Positions 56,696 through 64,000 of a stretch of 64,000 nucleotides of DNA are shown here, piece after piece. The notes beneath the pieces are model-generated. The model saw only the letters and a list, made by a program, of their open reading frames with translations, did not search any database and had not been told where the DNA came from. Each line of letters opens with the position of its first letter. The stretch's first letter is position 1. Both the position numbers and the translations under genes were made by a program. The stretch comes from Acinetobacter gyllenbergii CIP 110306 = MTCC 11365 (GTDB taxonomy: Bacteria; Pseudomonadota; Gammaproteobacteria; Pseudomonadales; Moraxellaceae). The stretch lies in NCBI RefSeq assembly GCF_000413855.1, contig NZ_ATGG01000017.1:1-64000 (forward strand). Reading direction: 5' to 3'.

Positions 56696-56730
56696 AAAAA
56701 AAGAGCAGCCTGTTGCTCACAAACTGCTCC
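56696..56730 (-). terminator. Intrinsic terminator of the TerC-CBS gene
   Basis: On the minus strand, GAGCAG...CTGCTC is followed by TTTTTTTAGATC about 70 bp after the stop codon. Confidence 0.75.
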
Positions 56731-56801
56731 TCGGTCTTAGATTTTTTACATACAAGTTCAAAGTTTTATCTAATCCTGAACCTGACATTGAACATGATGG
56801 T

Positions 56802-58328
56802 TTATTTCAACCGAATCATGACTGTTTTAATTCGATTGCTTTCCATCTCCACCACTTCAAATTGTAGGTCTTGATAGTCCAGCATTGAACCAACATCTAC
56901 CATGCCATTGCACTTATCTAAAATAAGTCCTGACACCGTAATATAACCAGTCTCTTCATCGACGAGATCAACACCGAGCTGTAATTCAAGTTGATACAAA
57001 TCCAAGGTGCCTGAGGCTTTCCATGTACTTTCATCGACTTTGATCAATTCAAGCTGCTCATCGGCATCGGGAAACTCACCCGCAATTGCTTCAAACACAT
57101 CTAAAGGTGAAATTAATCCTTGCACATTTCCAAACTCATCATTAACGAGTACCAATGAGCCTTTAGAAGTACGCAATGTGTTAATCACATCAATCACTTT
57201 CATTTTTTCAAAAATAAAAATCGGGCGTTGTGCTTTGATTAGCAATTTTAATTGTGCTTCGTCATCCAATACATCCAAGATTTCCTTGGCACGAACCACA
57301 CTCAATACTTTATCCAAACTGCCACGACAGACAGGAAATAAGCTATGCGGCACAGATAAAATCTGTTCACGTATTTTTTCTGGCGTTTCGTTGATGTTAA
57401 TCCAAGAAATTTGACTACGAGGCGTCATAATTGAGGCCACAGATCGTTCTGCCAGCGTTAATACGCCCCCGATCATATAACGTTCTTGGTCATCAAATGT
57501 TTCTTGTGCTTCCAAATGTTGCAGCGGATTTGTTGCAGTGGTTTCTGCCTTGCCACCCATGAGCTTCAAAATCGTATCTGCGGTTCGATTACGTAACGGA
57601 ATCTTCGACTCATGCTTAGATCTGTTGCGTTGGGTAAACTGATTAAATGCCTCGATCACAATCGCGACACCAATACCCGAATAGATATAACCTTTCGGAA
57701 TATGGAAACCAAAACCTTCGGCAATTAAACTAATACCGATTAACAGTAAGAAGCTGAGACAGAGAATAATAACGGTTGGGTGTCGATTAACGAATTCAGT
57801 TAATGGTTTAGAAGCAAGCAACATCACCAGCATGGCGACAACCATCGCGACCATCATGACGTAGATATTGTCTACCATACCGATGGCGGTAATAACCGAA
57901 TCTAAAGAGAATACAGCATCCAGTACCACAATCTGGGCGACGACCGCAGTAAAGCTTGCATATACCACATTGGTGGTAATTTTGACTTCCGCTTTGCCTT
58001 CCATCCGTTCATGTAATTCACTGACCGCTTTATAAAGTAAGAATAGGCCACCGAATAAAAGAATCAGATCTCGACCCGAAAAAGACCAGTCGAAAATAAA
58101 AATGAGCGGTTTGGTTAAGGTGACTAACCACGAAATGGCGAACAGCAAGCCCAAGCGCATGATCAATGCGAGGGATAAACCAATGACTCTGGCTTTATCA
58201 CGCTGGGAAGGAGGAAGTTTATCTGCCAAAATAGCAATAAAGACGAGATTATCAATCCCTAAAACAATCTCTAGAACGATCAGAGTAAGCAAACCTACCC
58301 AAATCCCTGGATCTAATAAAAATTCCAT
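56802..58328 (-). CDS. TerC family membrane protein with CBS pair and CorC/HlyC-type domain
   Basis: A 508-residue inner-membrane protein. The TerC domain (residues 1-240) has about seven helices and the two Asp-containing signatures [13 protein letters not shown] (about 18-30) and [13 protein letters not shown] (about 140-152). A CBS pair (about 300-420, [13 protein letters not shown] and [16 protein letters not shown]) and a transporter-associated CorC/HlyC domain (about 430-508) follow. The layout is that of E. coli YoaE/YegH. TerC proteins export Mn2+ in several bacteria. The leader carries a candidate yybP-ykoY riboswitch and an RBS-masking hairpin (see 58334-58440). Confidence 0.92.
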   Translation of the reverse strand: MEFLLDPGIWVGLLTLIVLEIVLGIDNLVFIAILADKLPPSQRDKARVIGLSLALIMRLGLLFAISWLVTLTKPLIFIFDWSFSGRDLILLFGGLFLLYKAVSELHERMEGKAEVKITTNVVYASFTAVVAQIVVLDAVFSLDSVITAIGMVDNIYVMMVAMVVAMLVMLLASKPLTEFVNRHPTVIILCLSFLLLIGISLIAEGFGFHIPKGYIYSGIGVAIVIEAFNQFTQRNRSKHESKIPLRNRTADTILKLMGGKAETTATNPLQHLEAQETFDDQERYMIGGVLTLAERSVASIMTPRSQISWININETPEKIREQILSVPHSLFPVCRGSLDKVLSVVRAKEILDVLDDEAQLKLLIKAQRPIFIFEKMKVIDVINTLRTSKGSLVLVNDEFGNVQGLISPLDVFEAIAGEFPDADEQLELIKVDESTWKASGTLDLYQLELQLGVDLVDEETGYITVSGLILDKCNGMVDVGSMLDYQDLQFEVVEMESNRIKTVMIRLK

Positions 58329-58333
58329 TATTT

Positions 58334-58357
58334 ACTCCTTAAACAAAAACAAGGAGT
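58334..58357 (-). promoter_or_regulatory. RBS-sequestering hairpin of the TerC-CBS gene
   Basis: On the minus strand, ACTCCTT...AAGGAGT is a perfect 7-bp stem with a 10-nt loop. The 3' arm is itself the Shine-Dalgarno (AAGGAG), 5 nt before ATG 58328. When folded it hides the ribosome binding site, as expected for the expression platform of a translational riboswitch. Confidence 0.65.
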
Positions 58358-58440
58358 CATGAAACTGTAGTTTAAATTTGTACCCGGCGAGGGATCCATC
58401 TATGTTGACCTTTTTTACAATAGTTGCTCCGATTATGCCT
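58358..58440 (-). promoter_or_regulatory. Candidate yybP-ykoY (Mn2+) riboswitch aptamer
   Basis: The minus-strand leader reads CGGAGCAACTATTG, then GGTCAACATAGATGG, then ATCCCTCGCCGGGTA. A GGxAG-type 5' element, a GUCAACA motif and a G/C-rich hairpin before a TerC gene are the pattern I associate with the yybP-ykoY family, which controls TerC/Alx and MntP-type genes. I have not folded it, so this is a suggestion. Confidence 0.42.
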
Positions 58441-58996
58441 AATCTTTAAAAAATTTGGTTTAATTTTTTAAGATTCAGATACAGGTGAAACAAAACCAAA
58501 CAAAGCAATTAAATATCAATATGATATCTATATTTAAAGTTTATAATTTAATTGGATTCTCAATAATTTGTTACATATTTTAAGCGATTAGATTCACAAT
58601 AAAACCCAGAAAACCAAACAACTAAGGACATTATTTTTCAGATTAAAAAAAGACCTGAGCAAACAATCTTCGTTCTTTTTGCTTAGCAACTTGAATGCTA
58701 TAGCGACACTTGACCGATTTCTCAAGTTGATCGAGTCATATTCTTTTGCTGTTTATTTCTTCACACGTCACGGATTCCTTTTTGTGAATCTTTCTCAATT
58801 TGTTAAGATGAGCTAATGAGGAAGTCATTCAATTTCTCATACACTGTTGACTCAATTTTGACAGAAAAGAAGTCCTTAGAAAGGTATACTTTGCTTGGCA
58901 ATTAAGTCGAATTTTACAGTGGCTGTTAGAATTGGCGAGACAGCCAAACTTTTAAATTAAACTTATTTATTATTTAAATTTAAGGATTTAATATAC
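58441..58996. other. Intergenic region upstream of mutS
   Basis: About 555 bp between the TerC leader and mutS, AT-rich, no supported gene. It contains TTGACA at 58857 and TATACT at 58884 with a 21-nt spacer, too long for a canonical sigma-70 promoter. A small GGCTGT/ACAGCC inverted repeat occurs around 58921-58946. Confidence 0.5.
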
Positions 58997-61636
58997 ATGA
59001 ATAGCGCTGAAATCATGGCTGATCTTTCATCTCATACGCCGATGATGCAGCAATATCTCAAAGTCAAAACGGACTATCAGCATGCATTGCTGTTCTACCG
59101 TATGGGTGACTTTTATGAGCTATTCTTCGAAGATGCACATTTAGCGGCTAAACTTTTAGGTATTACTCTGACGCATCGTGGTAAGGCCAGCGGTCAACCG
59201 ATTCCTATGGCGGGTGTGCCTTATCATGCCGCAGAAGGCTATCTTGCTCGTTTAGTCAAAGCTGGTCGCACAGTTGCGATTTGCGAACAAGTCGGAGAAG
59301 TCACAGGCAAAGGGCCTGTTGAACGTAAAGTGGTTCGGATCTTAACCCCTGGTACATTAACTGATGATGCTTTACTGGGGAGCTATCAATCCTCAAATTT
59401 GGTCGCACTCTGCATCCAACAAAATCAAATTGGTTTTGCCTTACTCGACTTAAGTGCAGGTATTTTTAAAGTTCAACAACAAGACTATAAACCTGAACAA
59501 CTGCCAATCGAGCTGGCTCGCTTAATGCCCAGTGAAATTTTGATTGATGAAGATCTTATTGATCAAAATATTATTGAGCAGATTAAGAAAAATCTAGACT
59601 GCCCTATTACTAAACGTCCCAATGTTGACTTTAATTTAAATAATGCACAAAAAACCCTATGCGATCAGTTTAGTGTTTCAACCTTATCAGGATTTGGTTT
59701 AGACCCATTACCACTGGCAAAAGCCGCTGCTGCTGCGTTGATTCACTATGCCAAAGAAACACAGAAAACTGCCTTACCACATATCCGCTCCATTCAAATT
59801 GAGCAAAGCACTGACTTTATTGCACTGGATCCTATTACTCGTCGCAATTTAGAAATTATTGAGCCACTATTTGATCATGGCACATCATTATTCCAATTAA
59901 TTAATGACTGTCAAACTGCAATGGGTGGACGCTTACTGAGCCGTACCCTGATGCAGCCAATTCGGGACACCGCGATTTTAGATGCGCGTCTCGATGCAAC
60001 TGAGCAATTGTTAAAAGGCTATCATGAGTCGCCACTTCGTTTAGTTTTAAAAGAAATTGGCGATATTGAACGTGTACTCAGTCGAGTTGCGTTAGGCAGC
60101 GCACGTCCGCGTGACTTAGTGCAATTGCGTCAAGCTTGCGCACAAATTCCTTTCCTTCGCCATGCCTTAGATCCTGTTTTAAAAACACAGCAATCTAAGT
60201 TATTAACTCAATTAGATGAAGAGCTTGGCGACTTCAAGAGCCTACATCAACATCTGATGGCTGCAATTGTTGAAAGTCCACCTGTATTACTTCGTGATGG
60301 CAATGTAATTGCAGAAGGTTATGATGATGAGTTGGATGAACTGCGTAAAATTCGTGATCATGCTGGACAATTCCTAATTGATTTAGAGATCAAAGAACGT
60401 GAACGTACAGGTATTAATACACTGAAAATCGGCTATAACCGTGTCAGTGGTTATTATATCGAGTTAACCCGTGCCCAAGCAGAACAAGCACCTGCCGATT
60501 ATATTCGTCGTCAAACCCTCAAAAATGCCGAGCGCTATATCACACCAGAACTGAAAGGCTTTGAAGATAAAGTCCTGTCCAGCGAATCTCGTGCCCTCGC
60601 CCGTGAAAAACTCTTGTTTGAATCATTACTGGATGAGTTACGTCAGAACATTGCACATTTGCAGATGATGAGTGCTGCGATTGCATCGATTGATGTATTG
60701 GCAAATTTTGCCCATCAAGCACGCCTCAACAATTGGGCAAGACCAGAATACACACCTGAAACCAGTATCAAAATTCAGGCTGGTCGCCACCCAGTGGTTG
60801 AAGCCTTAAATAAAGCCCCTTTCACACCGAATGATACCTTTTTAGATTCGCAACATCGTATGGCAATCATTACTGGCCCAAACATGGGGGGTAAATCGAC
60901 CTTTATGCGTCAGACGGCTTTAATCAGTCTATTGGCCTATTGCGGTAGTTTCGTACCAGCCAAAGCTGCAAAATTAGGCTCGATTGACCGTATCTTTACT
61001 CGTATTGGTTCTGCTGATGATTTATCGACAGGTAAATCTACCTTCATGGTAGAAATGACTGAAACCTCTCAGATTTTGCACCATGCCACCAGTCAGTCTC
61101 TCGTACTGATGGATGAAGTGGGGCGCGGTACCAGTACCTATGACGGTCTTTCATTGGCTTGGGCCTGTGTGGTTGATTTAACCAAACGGGTGAAATGCCT
61201 CTGTCTATTCGCAACACATTACTTTGAGTTGACTGAATTGGGTGGCGAAGCTGGCATTGATAACTATCATGTTACCGCACAAGAACTAAATGGCAATTTG
61301 ATTTTGCTGCATAAAGTTCAACATGGTCCAGCCAGCCAAAGTCATGGTCTACAGGTTGCCAAATTGGCGGGGATCCCTGCCAATGTCATTAAAGAAGCAC
61401 AGAAGCGTTTAAAGATTCTGGAAAAACAACAGCATCAACATTTGCAAAGTAGTGTACAAAATGACTTATTCAGCGCTGTTGAGCATGAGATCGAAACTCA
61501 AGTGGTCGAGAGAATTATTGAAGTTGAAACCCAATCTCCTGCACTAACCTTATTACAGCAGATTGATGTCGATGATCTAACACCGCGTCAGGCATTGGAA
61601 CAGCTCTATTCACTCAAAGCAGCTTTGAAATCATGA
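58997..61636 (+). CDS. mutS: DNA mismatch repair protein MutS
   Basis: An 879-residue MutS of full length, which recognises mismatches and starts repair with MutL. N-terminal mismatch-binding domain with the FYELFFEDA Phe-X-Glu wedge (about residue 36-44), clamp domains in the middle, and a C-terminal ATPase: Walker [10 protein letters not shown] (about 631-639), the STFMVEMTE region, Walker [12 protein letters not shown] (about 708-718) and the dimer His in [10 protein letters not shown]. It ends with a small C-terminal tail. A hairpin at 61644-61672 follows. Intact, so a mutator phenotype is not predicted. Confidence 0.98.
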   Translation: MNSAEIMADLSSHTPMMQQYLKVKTDYQHALLFYRMGDFYELFFEDAHLAAKLLGITLTHRGKASGQPIPMAGVPYHAAEGYLARLVKAGRTVAICEQVGEVTGKGPVERKVVRILTPGTLTDDALLGSYQSSNLVALCIQQNQIGFALLDLSAGIFKVQQQDYKPEQLPIELARLMPSEILIDEDLIDQNIIEQIKKNLDCPITKRPNVDFNLNNAQKTLCDQFSVSTLSGFGLDPLPLAKAAAAALIHYAKETQKTALPHIRSIQIEQSTDFIALDPITRRNLEIIEPLFDHGTSLFQLINDCQTAMGGRLLSRTLMQPIRDTAILDARLDATEQLLKGYHESPLRLVLKEIGDIERVLSRVALGSARPRDLVQLRQACAQIPFLRHALDPVLKTQQSKLLTQLDEELGDFKSLHQHLMAAIVESPPVLLRDGNVIAEGYDDELDELRKIRDHAGQFLIDLEIKERERTGINTLKIGYNRVSGYYIELTRAQAEQAPADYIRRQTLKNAERYITPELKGFEDKVLSSESRALAREKLLFESLLDELRQNIAHLQMMSAAIASIDVLANFAHQARLNNWARPEYTPETSIKIQAGRHPVVEALNKAPFTPNDTFLDSQHRMAIITGPNMGGKSTFMRQTALISLLAYCGSFVPAKAAKLGSIDRIFTRIGSADDLSTGKSTFMVEMTETSQILHHATSQSLVLMDEVGRGTSTYDGLSLAWACVVDLTKRVKCLCLFATHYFELTELGGEAGIDNYHVTAQELNGNLILLHKVQHGPASQSHGLQVAKLAGIPANVIKEAQKRLKILEKQQHQHLQSSVQNDLFSAVEHEIETQVVERIIEVETQSPALTLLQQIDVDDLTPRQALEQLYSLKAALKS

Positions 61637-61643
61637 GATAGCA

Positions 61644-61672
61644 GGCTCAAATCAGTTAAATCTGTTTGAGCC
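61644..61672 (+). terminator. Hairpin after mutS
   Basis: The 8-bp stem GGCTCAAA/TTTGAGCC has a further CAG/CTG inner stem. The T-tract is short, so termination is only likely. Confidence 0.55.
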
Positions 61673-61748
61673 ATCTTCATCTATTCCTCTACCAATGAGA
61701 TGATGTTGACTCACCTTCTGATTCAATATAAAAGTTAAGGACAAAACC

Positions 61749-62285
61749 ATTAATATTCAGTTTAAAATCCTACAATTTTCAGAAATTGATCTAATCTGGC
61801 AACAGATTAGTCGGCGTGAACTGATCACTCAAATGTATGTCCAACAGGGTTTAGATTTGAAACTCATTGATTGTTTTTATGATGTGCAAAATTGGGATAC
61901 CTATCATTTGGAAAATGACCCAGCTTTGCTCAAACAGTTGCATCAACAAGGGGCGCTATGCGTAGGTGGATTTGATTCAGACAATCAGCTGATTGCGATA
62001 CAGGTCGTTTCCAATCAGTATATTGCTGACTATCCTGATGCCAAGTTACTGCAATATTTTTATGTGGATGCTGATCATCAAGGTTTAGGGATTGGCACTC
62101 AGTTGATGTTATCAGCTCTTAACTCAGCACGACAACTGAATGCCAAACAACTCTATATTTCTGCCACCCCGAGTCAGCGCACAGTGGATTTTTACCTGAA
62201 ACAAGGTGCTCAACTGATCGCACAACCTGATCAACAGCTGTTTGAACGAGAACCAGAAGACATTCACTTGCTCTATACACTTTAA
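61749..62285 (+). CDS. GNAT family N-acetyltransferase (possible ATT start)
   Basis: A GNAT acetyltransferase. The acetyl-CoA-binding strand-loop YVDADHQGLGIGTQLM (Q/R-x-x-G-x-G/A) and the C-terminal LYISATPSQRTVDFYLKQGA are evident. The first ATG (61833) gives 150 residues but would omit the first strand and helix that GNATs have. The upstream frame is open to 61722 and encodes NIQFKILQFSEIDLIWQQIS. This matches a GNAT N terminus, and AAGGA sits 8 nt before ATT 61749. I therefore mark 61749 as the probable start and 61833 as the conservative one. Substrate unknown. Confidence 0.75.
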   Translation: MNIQFKILQFSEIDLIWQQISRRELITQMYVQQGLDLKLIDCFYDVQNWDTYHLENDPALLKQLHQQGALCVGGFDSDNQLIAIQVVSNQYIADYPDAKLLQYFYVDADHQGLGIGTQLMLSALNSARQLNAKQLYISATPSQRTVDFYLKQGAQLIAQPDQQLFEREPEDIHLLYTL

Positions 62286-62588
62286 CTTTTTATACAACTC
62301 AGTAGAAATAAAAAACTAAAGCTGATTCAGCCTTGTTAATTAGCTGTTTTAATTGAGAATAAAAATAAGATTCAGTTGCAATGAATGAGCGAATTAAGCA
62401 GGCTATGACTTTATTTTTAGTCAAAAAAACCAAAAATGATTGCAATATTTTCTTTATTATCAATATATTAATCTATTTTTCATATGTATAAATAAACAAT
62501 ATCAATAAAAGCAATTGTTTGTTTACCCCTTTTTTGCCTACAATACCTCATTCCAAACAAAAAACCGTATTTTTAGGTAGCTGTCGCC
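62286..62588. other. AT-rich intergenic region upstream of fdxA
   Basis: About 300 bp, AT-rich, no gene seen. The fdxA promoter is presumably here. Confidence 0.5.
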
Positions 62589-62918
62589 ATGACCTTTGTT
62601 GTCACTGAAAATTGTATTAAATGTAAATATCAAGATTGTGTTGAAGTTTGCCCTGTAGACTGTTTCTACGAAGGTCCGAACTTCCTCGTTATCAATCCAG
62701 ATGAATGTATCGACTGTGCACTTTGTGAACCAGAATGCCCAGCAAATGCAATTTTCTCTGAAGATGAATTACCAGAAGGTCAAGAAGTCTTTATCGAACT
62801 CAATGCTGAATTATCAGAAAAATGGGCAGGTAATAACATCACACAAATTGGTGAACAACCAGCAGACCGTGAAGAATGGAATGGTAAGCCAGACAAGCTA
62901 CAATATTTAGAAAAATAA
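62589..62918 (+). CDS. fdxA: 7Fe-type ferredoxin FdxA
   Basis: A 109-residue ferredoxin with one [3Fe-4S] and one [4Fe-4S] cluster. The pattern [21 protein letters not shown] supplies the first ligands, and [17 protein letters not shown] the second set. The length and conserved C-terminal region ([20 protein letters not shown]) match Azotobacter-type FdxA. It carries electrons in the cytosol; the partner is unknown. Its terminator lies at 62922-62947. Confidence 0.96.
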   Translation: MTFVVTENCIKCKYQDCVEVCPVDCFYEGPNFLVINPDECIDCALCEPECPANAIFSEDELPEGQEVFIELNAELSEKWAGNNITQIGEQPADREEWNGKPDKLQYLEK

Positions 62919-62921
62919 TTC

Positions 62922-62947
62922 AAAAGACCAGTTTACTGGTCTTTTTT
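62922..62947 (+). terminator. Intrinsic terminator of fdxA
   Basis: The perfect 8-bp stem AGACCAGT/ACTGGTCT, extended by A/T pairs, is followed by TTTTTT. Confidence 0.9.
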
Positions 62948-63041
62948 ATACCTGAACCACACATTTCTTTGCAATTACGTCATTATTCATGCGCTATTTT
63001 GCATTAAAATAGTACGCCTACAGATTTTGAACTGCCTTTTT

Positions 63042-63755
63042 ATGATGCGAAATAAATTACAGGGTCTATTATCATTATTTATCATCCCTGTGATGATGGC
63101 GGGCTGTACCAGCTCAACGACAAAAGTAAATCAGCAGCAAGGTAAAAGAATTTACATTCCCCAAGAACAAGTCACGATTACCCGCCCGATCCCAAACAAA
63201 GTTGAACCTGCATCTTATCGCCAATGGTTGAATCAAGGTGAAAATTATGCCCGTGTTCGGGAATATGAACAATTTCTGACACGTAATAATGTGGCGCATA
63301 TTATTCCAAGCTTTGAGTTACTTCGTACTGCTCGCGACTGGCAAAAATGTGGTCGTACCGAATATATGGTGCCTAACCGTGAATTATGGAACAATTCCCT
63401 TTCGACCTTACGGGTCTTTAAGTATTTAATCGCAGCCAAAATCCTGACCGATTTTGAAGTGACTTCTGTCTATCGTGATTTGCCACTCAACCAATGTGCG
63501 GGTGGTGCGGGTTCTTCCAAACATTTATTCAACTCAGCCATCGATTTCCGTATTGGGCCTGAATATCCTCAACCTCAAGATTATGCCTATATTGAGCAAA
63601 CCAAGTTTAAATTATGTCAGTTCTGGGCACAGCATGGCCAAAGCCTAGACTTGGGAATTGGCTTATATAGTTCTGGTCAGATTCATATTGATACCCAAGG
63701 CTATCGTACTTGGGGCCCTGATCTTACCCGCAACAGCTCAATGTGTAATTTCTAA
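63042..63755 (+). CDS. M15A-type peptidase-like lipoprotein
   Basis: About 237 residues from ATG 63042, with no convincing RBS; ATG 63045 or TTG 63027 are alternatives. A lipoprotein signal (LLSLFIIPVMMAGCTSS, lipobox Cys in AGC) sends it to the periplasm. The C-terminal half resembles the peptidase M15A / D-Ala-D-Ala carboxypeptidase fold: SVYRDLPLN, the zinc motif SSKHLFNSAIDF (H-X6-D, with Asn where Gly is usual) and QIHIDTQG (second His). It may cut peptidoglycan peptides. Alternatively it is a non-catalytic relative. Confidence 0.85.
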   Translation: MMRNKLQGLLSLFIIPVMMAGCTSSTTKVNQQQGKRIYIPQEQVTITRPIPNKVEPASYRQWLNQGENYARVREYEQFLTRNNVAHIIPSFELLRTARDWQKCGRTEYMVPNRELWNNSLSTLRVFKYLIAAKILTDFEVTSVYRDLPLNQCAGGAGSSKHLFNSAIDFRIGPEYPQPQDYAYIEQTKFKLCQFWAQHGQSLDLGIGLYSSGQIHIDTQGYRTWGPDLTRNSSMCNF

Positions 63756-63774
63756 AAATAGATCACATTCTTAA

Positions 63775-63800
63775 CAAGAGATCAAAATGATCTCTTTTTT
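63775..63800 (+). terminator. Intrinsic terminator of the M15-like gene
   Basis: The perfect 8-bp stem AGAGATCA/TGATCTCT has an AAA loop and is followed by TTTTTTGC. Confidence 0.88.
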
Positions 63801-63894
63801 GCTTTAATCCTATAGATTCAATCAGCAATAAAATTGCACTCTCAGCATAAACGTTTAAAATGCAGAGCTAACAAATTGGTAGGTAAACTTGATT

Positions 63895-64000
63895 ATGCAA
63901 CAGATGTGGACCGAGATTGATGACTATATCAATTCACATTTAATTCCCACAGATCCAAGACTTCAACATGCATTAGACAATACTGATACTCAGGGTTTTT
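63895..64000 (+). CDS. Partial gene at the window edge, possibly O-methyltransferase
   Basis: An ATG preceded by TAGGTAAACTTGATT opens a frame of 35 residues (MQQMWTEIDDYINSHL...) that runs off the end. The start with W-x-x-ID-x-Y-I-x-x-HLIP is like small class I O-methyltransferases (caffeoyl-CoA type), but too little is visible to be sure. Confidence 0.5.
   Translation, partial: MQQMWTEIDDYINSHLIPTDPRLQHALDNTDTQGF

Noticed and set aside
58857..58889. Canonical sigma-70 promoter for mutS
   Set aside because: TTGACA and TATACT are present but 21 nt apart, too far for a normal promoter.
1..64000. CRISPR array or prophage
   Set aside because: No regularly spaced repeats and no phage structural or integrase genes were seen; the ISL3 element is the only mobile DNA recognised.

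Overview
The window is chromosomal DNA of a gamma-proteobacterium, most probably Acinetobacter. Support comes from the AT-rich base composition, a UmuD of about 203 residues preceded by a palindrome like the Acinetobacter UmuDAb operator, a pgaABCD exopolysaccharide operon and the general gene content. I cannot resolve the species. Most genes are ordinary chromosomal ones. One segment (24738-27722) is clearly foreign and visibly GC-richer than its surroundings.

Layout. 1-8 kb: tRNA-Leu(UAG), an overlapping patatin-phospholipase/kinase-like gene pair, a DUF815 AAA ATPase, a TetR/HPP divergent pair around a perfect 24-bp palindrome, and a TetR-EamA transporter pair. 8-15.5 kb: housekeeping genes (tsaD, rpsU, a YqeY-like protein, an M48 protease with TPRs, a PlsC-like acyltransferase, a 2-hydroxyacid dehydrogenase) and a possible HolD-like polymerase subunit. 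15.5-23.7 kb: metabolic and redox genes with their regulators (metallo-hydrolase, NAD(P)-binding protein, azoreductase/LysR, Old Yellow Enzyme, a DLH-like hydrolase, two tandem AraC paralogues).

23.8-28.8 kb is the most informative region. A umuDC (DNA polymerase V) operon is broken by a 2985-bp ISL3-family element. The element has imperfect 24-bp inverted repeats and a perfect 8-bp target duplication, and it carries an ArsR-type regulator and a cysteine-rich-loop permease as passengers. Removing the element plus one target copy restores an in-frame umuC of 432 codons plus stop. A near-palindromic UmuDAb-like operator lies upstream of umuD.

29-41 kb is an accessory region: small unknown genes, a Crp/Fnr regulator with a lipase-like hydrolase, LysR genes, a metallo-beta-lactamase-fold protein, a TonB-dependent haemoglobin/transferrin-type receptor with a candidate Fur site, an AraC regulator, and very AT-rich DNA. 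41.9-47.9 kb holds pgaABCD, the poly-N-acetylglucosamine biofilm operon, with translationally coupled junctions.

48-55.5 kb is a 5-oxoprolinase-type (pxp) operon: an Nramp-like transporter, PxpA, a DUF1445 protein, a fused PxpB-PxpC and a biotin carboxylase-BCCP protein, with a LysR gene upstream. 55.6-64 kb carries a DUF4424 protein, a TerC/CBS/CorC membrane protein, mutS, a GNAT acetyltransferase whose true start may be non-canonical, fdxA, an M15-like lipoprotein and the beginning of one more gene. The leader of the TerC gene looks like a yybP-ykoY (Mn2+) riboswitch ending in a hairpin that masks the ribosome binding site.

All function calls come from reading motifs by eye. No database search was run, and residue positions are approximate.
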